Source: DAOTTW01 sp034437615 (GTDB lineage Bacteria > Chloroflexota > Anaerolineae > Aggregatilineales > Phototrophicaceae). Taken from it: a stretch of 26,323 nucleotides of DNA. Both the position numbers and the translations under genes were made by a program. This document shows, one piece after another, positions 1 to 6,549 of this stretch; the first letter of the stretch is position 1; the number at the start of each line of letters is the position of its first letter. The notes beneath the pieces are model-generated. The model saw only the letters and a program-made list of their open reading frames with translations, was not told the origin of the DNA and searched no databases. The stretch is taken from the NCBI GenBank assembly GCA_034437615.1, contig DAOTTW010000054.1:1-26323 (forward strand), written 5' to 3'.

Positions 1-64
1 CAAGATTGATCTTAAGTTGAGAAAAACATGGGCAAAATCCCAAGAAAACTGACTCGTAGAGAAC

Positions 65-81
65 CTTTATAAGCTATAAAG
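65..81. other. Small AT-rich hairpin at the 3' end of the glycosyltransferase gene
   Basis: CTTTATA and TATAAAG form a perfect 7-bp stem with a 3-base loop, overlapping the stop codon of the minus-strand glycosyltransferase gene. It lacks a GC-rich stem and a downstream T run, so it is at best a weak end-of-gene structure. Positions 1-64 show no gene I can support. Confidence 0.25.
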
Positions 82-2077
82 ATTCCATCGTGATCCCGGT
101 CAAACTTGACATTGTCGAAGTAGTTACCTTATGGGCCAGCGTAAAGCGGGCGAGTTCGTAATATTGTGCTGCCTCACCTCCCACAGTCAGCGGCAGGCGT
201 TGCCCCGTATCAAAATCATACAAGCCGACCGCCACATGATAATCACCTGCGGGTAAATCTGCTGGGATAGATAGCGAAAACGTCTGCACGACGGTTTCAG
301 CATCCCGCAAATTAGCCTGTTCGGTGATGCGCAGGCGATCTGTCGAGGTGATTTCAGCGCACAAGCGGCCATCGCCTGTGCTCCACAGCCTGCCACCTTC
401 ATAGGGCGTGGGGTCGCCTTGCAGATGCAAAAACAGGTGATACTGCTCCGGCACATGGCGCAACAAACGCATCCCCACCTGTAATTGCAGCGTTGCGCCC
501 CGTCGCACAGCTTGCGGTAGCGGCTGCACCAGCTTGATTTGCAGCATGTCGCCTAGCATGGCCGTCTGTTCATCGTCCCACGCGCTGATAATCTCCGCAC
601 GCGGCGTAACCTGCACCACCTGCCACAGTATATGCGGCGCTGCATAATCCGCTGCCAGCACCGCCACATCATCCGCGAATGCCGCCACGCGCTGCGTAAA
701 GCTGTTCAGTACAATCGGCAAATCCATAAAGACAGTCGTCTGGTTCGGTGTGATAAAACAGGAGCCATCTGGAAATTGATAGAATTCGCTGTGGCGCTGT
801 GGCATATCCGCTGCATGAAACGCTGCTACGGGGTGATAATCCAGCCCCGCAATGTAAATCGGCATGTCCGGCGCTGTCTGCTCACGCACAGCCGCCATCG
901 CAAAATTCATGCGGTCGTCTATGTAGAGCAACAAACGGCGTTCGCGCAGCCATTGGTTGAAATCCGTCAGCGTATCCGCGCCCGACCACACAAAGAGTAA
1001 AACAACTAACGGCGTCAGGCAATGCCGCCAGCGCTTATGATTTTCCAACCAAAACGCACCCGCACCGATGACCAATGCCGTCAGTGGGATGATGCCCGTA
1101 CCGCGTACATAATGTGGCGCGTTTACCGTCAAAATGGATGGCAATAGTGCCAAAAGCGCCAAACCGACCGACCACATCCACAACCACGCGGGCCACAAAT
1201 ATCGCCAGATGGTCAGCAGGCCAAGCACGGCCAAAAGCGCCAACGGCAGGTTGAGAATGGGCTGTGCGTTCAGGTTGCGGGCGTCAAATGTATCGCCCTC
1301 ATGCAGCCACGCGCCCAGCCAACGCACGACATTATCAACAACAGCCTGTAGATCGGTGGCTGCGGTGCGGGATAAGCCCTCGACGCCGATCAGGGGTTGT
1401 GTCAGCGCGTTAATCGCCAGCGGCAAGCATAATACACCACAGATGCCCGCTGCAAGCAGCGCACCCCGCCGCCGCCTGGCCGAGAAAAACGCCAGCAGTA
1501 GCAGCGTCAAGCCGATATACGCCACCCAGCCCCGCGCTGCCGTGTAGGTATACAGCAGCAAACCCGATGCAAGGCCCGTCCACAGCCACAGATGCAGCCT
1601 GTTCTTGCGGTAAGCACGCAGCAGGCACGTCAGCGCGATAATGCCAACCAACGGAAACAGATTCGTGCGAAAAGCGATGTGGTGCATATGCACAGCCCAA
1701 TACAGCACCGCATAGGCTGCTGCTGCCCACAACGCGCCGCGCTTGCCGATCAGTTCACGCGCAAAGGGCACCATCGCCGCCACCGTCAGCAGGCCCACAA
1801 ACATCGTCACAATGCGCAACGCGAACGGTGTCGCACCGAAAGCAGCCAGCGAAGGCGTCAGCAGGTACATCCACAGGCTTTCACGCCCAGTATTGTTGGG
1901 GAAGAAGGGTGTCAGGCGCGGGTTGTCCAGCAGCGAGAGGGCATCCAGGCCATAGTAGGCTTCGTCGTGGTGCAGCATCGTGTGCATGGGGTCGATACCA
2001 CGAAAGCGCAGTAGCGCCGCCGCAAGCAGAATCAGCAGCAGCGCAGCCAGATGCCAGTTATCACGAGATTTCGTCAT
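74..2077 (-). CDS. Family 39-type (GT-C) membrane glycosyltransferase
   Basis: This is a 667-residue integral membrane protein of the ArnT/PMT-like GT-C superfamily. These enzymes move a sugar from a polyprenyl-phosphate donor to an acceptor on the outer face of the membrane. The first helix (about residues 9-23) is followed by a loop with HHDEAYYG; Asp38-Glu39 match the acidic pair that GT-C enzymes use for catalysis and metal binding. Roughly ten more hydrophobic helices run to about residue 370. The last third is soluble and ends in a beta-rich segment (about 520-650, with PAGDYHVAVGLYD) that looks like an added sandwich domain, as is frequent in Chloroflexota homologues. The ATG start has no clear Shine-Dalgarno sequence. 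The acceptor cannot be read from sequence; glycan or glycoprotein synthesis is an inference. Confidence 0.85.
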   Translation of the reverse strand: MTKSRDNWHLAALLLILLAAALLRFRGIDPMHTMLHHDEAYYGLDALSLLDNPRLTPFFPNNTGRESLWMYLLTPSLAAFGATPFALRIVTMFVGLLTVAAMVPFARELIGKRGALWAAAAYAVLYWAVHMHHIAFRTNLFPLVGIIALTCLLRAYRKNRLHLWLWTGLASGLLLYTYTAARGWVAYIGLTLLLLAFFSARRRRGALLAAGICGVLCLPLAINALTQPLIGVEGLSRTAATDLQAVVDNVVRWLGAWLHEGDTFDARNLNAQPILNLPLALLAVLGLLTIWRYLWPAWLWMWSVGLALLALLPSILTVNAPHYVRGTGIIPLTALVIGAGAFWLENHKRWRHCLTPLVVLLFVWSGADTLTDFNQWLRERRLLLYIDDRMNFAMAAVREQTAPDMPIYIAGLDYHPVAAFHAADMPQRHSEFYQFPDGSCFITPNQTTVFMDLPIVLNSFTQRVAAFADDVAVLAADYAAPHILWQVVQVTPRAEIISAWDDEQTAMLGDMLQIKLVQPLPQAVRRGATLQLQVGMRLLRHVPEQYHLFLHLQGDPTPYEGGRLWSTGDGRLCAEITSTDRLRITEQANLRDAETVVQTFSLSIPADLPAGDYHVAVGLYDFDTGQRLPLTVGGEAAQYYELARFTLAHKVTTSTMSSLTGITMESL

Positions 2078-2115
2078 GCGTCACAGTACCAGTGTTTGCC
2101 ATCGGCTACGGACGA

Positions 2116-2161
2116 CGCCCTGTAAGGACGCCATTCTTGGCGTCCAGGGCGGTGTAACCGC
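2116..2161. repeat. Intergenic double-hairpin element (copy A)
   Basis: CTGTAA is followed by GGACGCCA, the tetraloop TTCT and TGGCGTCC, a perfect 8-bp stem at 2126-2145. CGCCCT (2116-2121) and AGGGCG (2146-2151) can extend it. A second hairpin, GCGGT-GTA-ACCGC, follows at 2149-2161. There is no T run on either strand, so it is not a typical intrinsic terminator, although it lies between two co-directional genes. The layout matches the elements at 17987 and 20911. Confidence 0.6.
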
Positions 2162-2189
2162 ATTGTAGGCATATTTCCACTATGCTGCA

Positions 2190-3425
2190 CTAGTTTTCGA
2201 GTTCGACGGCCATTGCGACGGCTTCACCACCACCGAGGCACAGCGCCGCCATACCACGCTTCAGGCCGCGATCCTGCAAGGCGTGAACAAGCGTGACCAG
2301 CACCCGTGCCCCACTCGCACCCAGCGGATGACCCAGCGCAATCGCACCGCCATGCACGTTGATCTTCTCCAGCGGGATGTTATAGCCATCACGCGCCAGG
2401 CCGCGCATATCGGCCAACACCTGTGATGCAAACGCCTCATTGAATTCAAACAGGTCCACATCATCAACCGACCAGCCTGCTTTGTCCAGCGCGACGGGCA
2501 CGGCTTTGACAGGGGCATAGAAAATCCACCTGGGGTCTAGCGCAGCCTGCCCATAACCGACGATACGCGCTACAGGTGCATGGCCGTTCTTCTCGGCGTA
2601 TGCACGGCTAGCCACCACAACCGCCGCCGCGCCATCATTCATGCCGGGGGCGTTGCCGGCGGTCACTGCGCCATCCGCTTCAAAGGCCGGACGCAATTTG
2701 CCGAGCGCTTCTAGCGAGGTATCCGGGCGAATCGGCTCATCTTGATCTATCACGACCTCACCTTTGCGCGTCTTGATGGTCACGGGCACGATTTCCTGTT
2801 GAAATTTTCCCGCTTGCGTCGCCTTGTGTGCGAGTTCGTGGCTGCGCAGCGCGAAAGCGTCCATCTCTTGCCGCGTTACCTCCAGTTCACGCCCGATGAA
2901 TTCGGCTGCGTTACCCATCGCCCAATCTACGATGGAACACCAGAGGCCATCGGTTTTCAGCGCGTCACGTAGCTGAATCTCGCCGTATTTGTTGCCCATG
3001 CGCACACTGTCATTCAGGTAGGGTGTGCGGCTCATGCTCTCCACGCCGCCAGCCAGATACAAATCACCATCGTCGGCTTTGATGGAACTCGCTGCCAGCA
3101 TGATTGTCTTTAGGCCGCTGCCGCATACCTTGTTGACCGCCACCCCGCCGACTGTCTCCGGTACGCCAGCACCAATACTGATCTGACGTGGGAGCGCCTG
3201 CCCCACGCCTGCGCTGACGACACTGCCGACCAGCACTTCGTTAATTTCTGCTGCATTCACACCGCTGCGCCTGACCGCTGCGCCAAATGCCACCTGACCC
3301 AGTTCAGCCGCCGTCATGGACGCCAGACCGCCTAGATATTTGCCTTGTGGGGTACGTGCGCTGCCCAAAATAACCGCTTCGCGTGCCTGCTTGCCGTTGG
3401 TTGTTTTCTGGGTGTTTGTAGCCAT
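2190..3425 (-). CDS. Acetyl-CoA acetyltransferase (thiolase)
   Basis: This 411-residue thiolase interconverts two acetyl-CoA with acetoacetyl-CoA, or cleaves longer 3-ketoacyl-CoA. The full catalytic set is visible: nucleophile Cys101 in NKVCGSGLKT, NEAFA (Asn329), His366 in GHPLGASG and Cys396 in CLGGG. The last motif continues EAVA where most homologues have a Gly, and NVHGG replaces the usual NVNGG. I chose the ATG at 3425, nine codons inside the longest frame. The upstream alternative is a TTG, while the ATG is preceded by AGAGG at a good distance and lies about 46 bases after a strong predicted promoter. It appears to be transcribed alone or with the downstream glycosyltransferase. Whether it serves PHB synthesis, the mevalonate pathway or beta-oxidation cannot be told from this window. 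Confidence 0.93.
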   Translation of the reverse strand: MATNTQKTTNGKQAREAVILGSARTPQGKYLGGLASMTAAELGQVAFGAAVRRSGVNAAEINEVLVGSVVSAGVGQALPRQISIGAGVPETVGGVAVNKVCGSGLKTIMLAASSIKADDGDLYLAGGVESMSRTPYLNDSVRMGNKYGEIQLRDALKTDGLWCSIVDWAMGNAAEFIGRELEVTRQEMDAFALRSHELAHKATQAGKFQQEIVPVTIKTRKGEVVIDQDEPIRPDTSLEALGKLRPAFEADGAVTAGNAPGMNDGAAAVVVASRAYAEKNGHAPVARIVGYGQAALDPRWIFYAPVKAVPVALDKAGWSVDDVDLFEFNEAFASQVLADMRGLARDGYNIPLEKINVHGGAIALGHPLGASGARVLVTLVHALQDRGLKRGMAALCLGGGEAVAMAVELEN

Positions 3426-3477
3426 ATAAGTTTGCCTCTGCTGTAAGATCAAATGCGAGTTCGTTTATTTAGTGCTC

Positions 3478-3506
3478 ATTATAGGCTGGTGGCATTTCAC
3501 GGACAA
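3478..3506 (-). promoter_or_regulatory. Predicted sigma-70-type promoter of the thiolase gene
   Basis: On the minus strand TTGTCC (3501-3506) is followed by a 17-base spacer and a perfect TATAAT (3478-3483). The start codon is about 50 bases downstream. It is back to back with the promoter of the plus-strand gene that starts at 3586. Confidence 0.6.
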
Positions 3507-3513
3507 GCATCAG

Positions 3514-3542
3514 CCGACAGCCTGCAATAAATAGAGTACAAT
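3514..3542 (+). promoter_or_regulatory. Predicted promoter of the 3586-6470 gene group
   Basis: CCGACA (3514-3519), a 17-base spacer and TACAAT (3537-3542) lie 43 bases before the ATG at 3586, which has the Shine-Dalgarno sequence AGAGGA. The -35 matches the consensus at four of six positions and the -10 at five of six. Confidence 0.45.
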
Positions 3543-3585
3543 ACAGCCCAGGTCTTATTTTGCTCTATCGACAGAGGACTATGCT

Positions 3586-4143
3586 ATGCTGACACACGCT
3601 AAAGTCAACCGCATTCTAACGCTCATGCTGACCTTGCTGCTGGCTGCATCGCTCGTGGCCGCACAACCCAGCGACGATGATAGACCAAATGATTTTCAAC
3701 TGACGGCAACGGAGATCGTCCGGGGTGCGACGCTTACAGCAGGTGCGCCGCTGACGCTCACAGCGGAAGCCGTGCAACCAACAGAAACACCTGAACCAAG
3801 CGATACACCAATGGAGCAGATAGAAGCCACAGCAGCAGTAGAGGCTGAGGCCACAGCAGCAGTAGAGGCTGAGGCTACAGCAGAAGCCACAGCAGCAATA
3901 GAAGCAGAAGCCACAGAAACATCAGTACCTGAACCCACTGCAACGCCGGAGCCAACCCAACAGCCTGCAACAACCGATACAAGCGATACAGATACAGGCG
4001 CAGCAGGGCCAATGGGACAGATGCAGGAATTTGTCGAGGATAACCCGTCACTGATTGCAATTATTGTCGTGGTGGCGTTTATCTTCCTGCTGGGCTTCTT
4101 GAATATTGTCCGCAGTAACAATATGCGAAACCGGATGCGCTGA
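3586..4143 (+). CDS. Secreted, membrane-anchored Glu/Ala/Thr-rich protein
   Basis: I do not recognise a named family for this 185-residue protein. Residues 1-26 form a signal peptide with a likely cut after LVAA. Residues 35-60 begin NDFQLTAT and closely match a segment of the LysM protein at 10262-11314. Residues 63-135 are low complexity (TPEPS, then EAT/AAVEAE repeats, then PEPT) and look like an extended stalk. Residues 157-174 form a single transmembrane helix followed by a basic tail (RSNNMRNRMR). Signal peptide, stalk, helix and basic tail give a cell-surface topology like a sortase substrate, but no LPxTG-like motif precedes the helix, so it is more likely a simple membrane anchor. 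Its stop overlaps the birA start (TGATG), which indicates translational coupling. Confidence 0.75.
   Translation: MLTHAKVNRILTLMLTLLLAASLVAAQPSDDDRPNDFQLTATEIVRGATLTAGAPLTLTAEAVQPTETPEPSDTPMEQIEATAAVEAEATAAVEAEATAEATAAIEAEATETSVPEPTATPEPTQQPATTDTSDTDTGAAGPMGQMQEFVEDNPSLIAIIVVVAFIFLLGFLNIVRSNNMRNRMR
3826..3918 (+). repeat. In-frame tandem 24-base repeat
   Basis: Two exact 24-base units (3826-3849 and 3850-3873, encoding ATAAVEAE) are followed by a degenerate third unit to about 3918. They build the acidic Ala/Glu/Thr stalk of the anchored protein. Exact identity at the DNA level suggests recent duplication by slippage, so copy number may vary between strains. Confidence 0.75.
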
Positions 4144-4865
4144 TGCAAGAGCGTTTAGGGCAATTGCTCAAGAGGCCGTTTCAATATCACGATTCGGTGG
4201 GCAGCACGAACGACCTTGCACAGCAATGGCTGCGTGAAGGCGCTGACGCTGGCGCGGTGGTCATCGCAGACGAGCAGCTCAGCGGACGCGGGCGCATGGG
4301 CCGCGCATGGCAGACACCCGCAGGCGGCCAGGCTATTGCGATGTCGGTGATCCTGAAGCCGGATGCCAGCCACGCCGGACGCATCAGCCAGATGGCTGCT
4401 GTTTGCATCGCGCAGGTGTGCGAAGCGCTGGCGATTGCGGAGGTCGGCATCAAATGGCCCAACGATGTGCAGCTCAGCGGCAAAAAAGTTTGTGGCGTGC
4501 TGCCAGAGGCCATCTGGCAGGATGGGCGTTTGCTGGGGGTGGTGCTCGGTATGGGCGTCAATGTGCGCGTTACATTTGACGAAAGCCTGCGCGACATCGC
4601 CACCAACATCGAGACCGCAGCAGGCCGCACGATTGACCGCGCCGAACTCATCCGCGATATCTTGCTGCGCGTCGATTACTGGTCCGTACAATTGGGCAGT
4701 GACGCCCTGCATCAAGCCTGGAAACAGCGCCTGACCACGCTCGGCCAGCAGGTCAGCATCGGGGATATCAGCGGTCAGGCCGTCGATGTCGAGGCATCCG
4801 GCGCGCTGCTGATCGAAACGGCGCAGGGTCAGCGTCAGCGTGTGGTGGCAGGCGATATTATGTGA
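4143..4865 (+). CDS. birA: Biotin--[acetyl-CoA-carboxylase] ligase, monofunctional
   Basis: This 240-residue enzyme activates biotin with ATP and attaches it to the biotin carrier protein of carboxylases. The adenylate-binding loop GRGRMGRAW (residues 48-56), KWPNDV (104-109) and SGKKVCGVL (112-120) are the family's signature motifs. A small C-terminal domain follows (about 200-240). There is no N-terminal helix-turn-helix, so it is a ligase without the repressor function of E. coli BirA. The start ATG shares a base with the stop of the preceding gene. I see no biotin synthesis or carboxylase gene nearby, so the pairing with the anchored protein gives no functional hint. Confidence 0.93.
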   Translation: MQERLGQLLKRPFQYHDSVGSTNDLAQQWLREGADAGAVVIADEQLSGRGRMGRAWQTPAGGQAIAMSVILKPDASHAGRISQMAAVCIAQVCEALAIAEVGIKWPNDVQLSGKKVCGVLPEAIWQDGRLLGVVLGMGVNVRVTFDESLRDIATNIETAAGRTIDRAELIRDILLRVDYWSVQLGSDALHQAWKQRLTTLGQQVSIGDISGQAVDVEASGALLIETAQGQRQRVVAGDIM

Positions 4866-4884
4866 CCCGTGCGTAAGCATTGCA

Positions 4885-4953
4885 AAGATGCAGCACATGG
4901 CCACGTAGACACATCAGCGTGTCAGCTAGACAAGATACCTGCATCTTGCTGAC
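4885..4953 (+). promoter_or_regulatory. Mutually exclusive hairpins between birA and the next gene
   Basis: CTGCATCTT (4939-4947) can pair with upstream AAGATGCAG (4885-4893), or its ATCTTG part (4943-4948) can pair with CAAGAT (4931-4936), extended by GTCAG/CTGAC (4921-4925 with 4949-4953). A smaller stem, GACAC/GTGTC, lies at 4908-4923. No T run follows, so a simple intrinsic terminator is not supported. It could be an end-of-gene structure or a conformational switch. Confidence 0.35.
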
Positions 4954-4994
4954 TGGTTGACCCGCTATAGACAGGTCATGTCCGCTTGCGTATC

Positions 4995-6470
4995 ATGCGC
5001 AGAGAGAGGGACCCTAAAGTAAGCAAAACAGGTTTGTGTGGTTGTATGGGCATCCAACTGGATTGGCAAGTCGAATCCGAAAAGAGCGTCAAGCAGAGGG
5101 CCAAAGAAGACCCGGCAGCGCGTCGGCGGCGCTTCATGAATTTGCTGCGCCTGATCGTGTCGTTATTAGTGCTGCTGAGCGTGATTGCGGGCGTCGTGTA
5201 TGTCGTCTCGCAGCGCTTAAACGAGGTCGAACAGACGTTGGAAAGCGTACTCTCGGACACAGTGCAGGCCGAAGTTGCGGCCTTACGCATCGGGGATCAA
5301 CGCGCCTTCATGGATTTACAACGCAGTGCAACCGATGACTGGTATCAGCAGCAGGAAGCCACCTTCGAGGATTATCAACGCCTGCTGCGCAACACAGACA
5401 TTCAGCTTACAGGCGTGACGCGAGATGTGGTGATTGACGGGCAGCGTGGGCGCGTGCAGATCGAGGAGATTATCAACGGCGTGCCCTTCGTGCGGACATG
5501 GTTTTACTGGGATTATGAACCCGTGTACGAGGTCAACGCCGAAGGCAAGGAAACGCTGGCCGAAGACGGTGGTTGGCGGCATGTACCGCCGGATTATGAA
5601 TTCTGGGGTGCGCAACGCCTGGACGAATCCGAGCGCTTGCGCCTGCGCTATCGGGCGGTTGATGACCTGTTTGCCGAGCAGCTACGCACGGGCCTGAATG
5701 CCTGGCTGGATGATGCCTGTGGCTTCCTGCTGGATTGCGCTGGCCTGCCGCGTGTGACGGTGGATGTGATCGCCGCACCGCTGGAGCGCCCATTCTGGCA
5801 CAATGACAATCCCTGGCAAATGATCGTCCCGTCGCCCTATATGGGGCAAGCACGCGCCGACATGCCCTTCGATACGGAGATGCAGGTGAAAGTGGCTGAA
5901 TTGCTGGCTCAGCGGCTTATAGATGAAGCAATGAGCGCGGATAACGTCGTGTATCCACGTGATGCCTATTACCTGCGGTCTGCGGCGATTTCCTGGTTGG
6001 TGGGGCGCTTCGTACAATTAGAGACAAATACGTTCTTGATGACGAGCATCGTGCGCCATTATGGTGAGGCTGCGCTGGCACGCCTGCTGGATGCTATGCA
6101 AGCGGATTCTGATATGGCCATCATCAGCAGCGTGCTAAACGAGCCGAACTTAGCCACAACGAATTTGGATTGGCGTGACCTGCTGACGTGGCGCTTGGTA
6201 ACCGAAAACGACCTGATTCAGCGTGATGACCGCGTTGGCTTGCTGACGCTGTATGATACGCGTGACGCCGATGTGATGAGCAGCGCCAATAGACGCTACG
6301 ATCAGATCATCTTGCAGGAAAACCCGCTTGTGCTGCTGACGGAACCAGCACAGAGCGACGACGGCGCACCACAGTTAAGGGCTACTGTGCAGACAGGTCG
6401 CGATGGCTTCTTCCGGCAGGACATCGTTACATTTAATCTGGTGGATAACGTCTGGCGGCGTGCCAGCTAA
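4995..6470 (+). CDS. Single-pass membrane protein of unknown function
   Basis: I do not recognise this 491-residue protein. A basic cytoplasmic N-terminus (ARRRRFMN) leads into one strong transmembrane helix (about residues 50-70) and a large extracytoplasmic part of over 400 residues. After a coiled or helical stretch there is a compact domain (about 95-200, with WYQQQ and FVRTWFYWDYEPVY) resembling a small alpha+beta fold. The second half is helical, with several Trp- and Leu-rich segments. I see no HExxH or other catalytic motif, although the layout recalls inactive 'peptidase MA-like' proteins of Chloroflexota; that is a guess. The start is uncertain: ATG 4995, TTG 4986 and ATG 5046 are all in frame and none has a good Shine-Dalgarno sequence. 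It is 129 bases after birA on the same strand. Confidence 0.7.
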   Translation: MRRERDPKVSKTGLCGCMGIQLDWQVESEKSVKQRAKEDPAARRRRFMNLLRLIVSLLVLLSVIAGVVYVVSQRLNEVEQTLESVLSDTVQAEVAALRIGDQRAFMDLQRSATDDWYQQQEATFEDYQRLLRNTDIQLTGVTRDVVIDGQRGRVQIEEIINGVPFVRTWFYWDYEPVYEVNAEGKETLAEDGGWRHVPPDYEFWGAQRLDESERLRLRYRAVDDLFAEQLRTGLNAWLDDACGFLLDCAGLPRVTVDVIAAPLERPFWHNDNPWQMIVPSPYMGQARADMPFDTEMQVKVAELLAQRLIDEAMSADNVVYPRDAYYLRSAAISWLVGRFVQLETNTFLMTSIVRHYGEAALARLLDAMQADSDMAIISSVLNEPNLATTNLDWRDLLTWRLVTENDLIQRDDRVGLLTLYDTRDADVMSSANRRYDQIILQENPLVLLTEPAQSDDGAPQLRATVQTGRDGFFRQDIVTFNLVDNVWRRAS

Positions 6471-6549
6471 ACTTATAGGGAAGCCGAGACCAATTCCTAC
6501 GCCGATCAGGGGTAAGCCCAAATGTTTTCACGTCACCATCAGTATCGCA

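Noticed and set aside
3826..3918. CRISPR-like tandem repeats
   Set aside because: The units are direct, in frame, without spacers, and encode a protein stalk; no cas genes are present.
4155..4904. Long open frame (249 codons) on the minus strand across birA
   Set aside because: It is antisense to a gene with complete catalytic motifs, has no recognisable domain, and its residues follow from the codon bias of birA.
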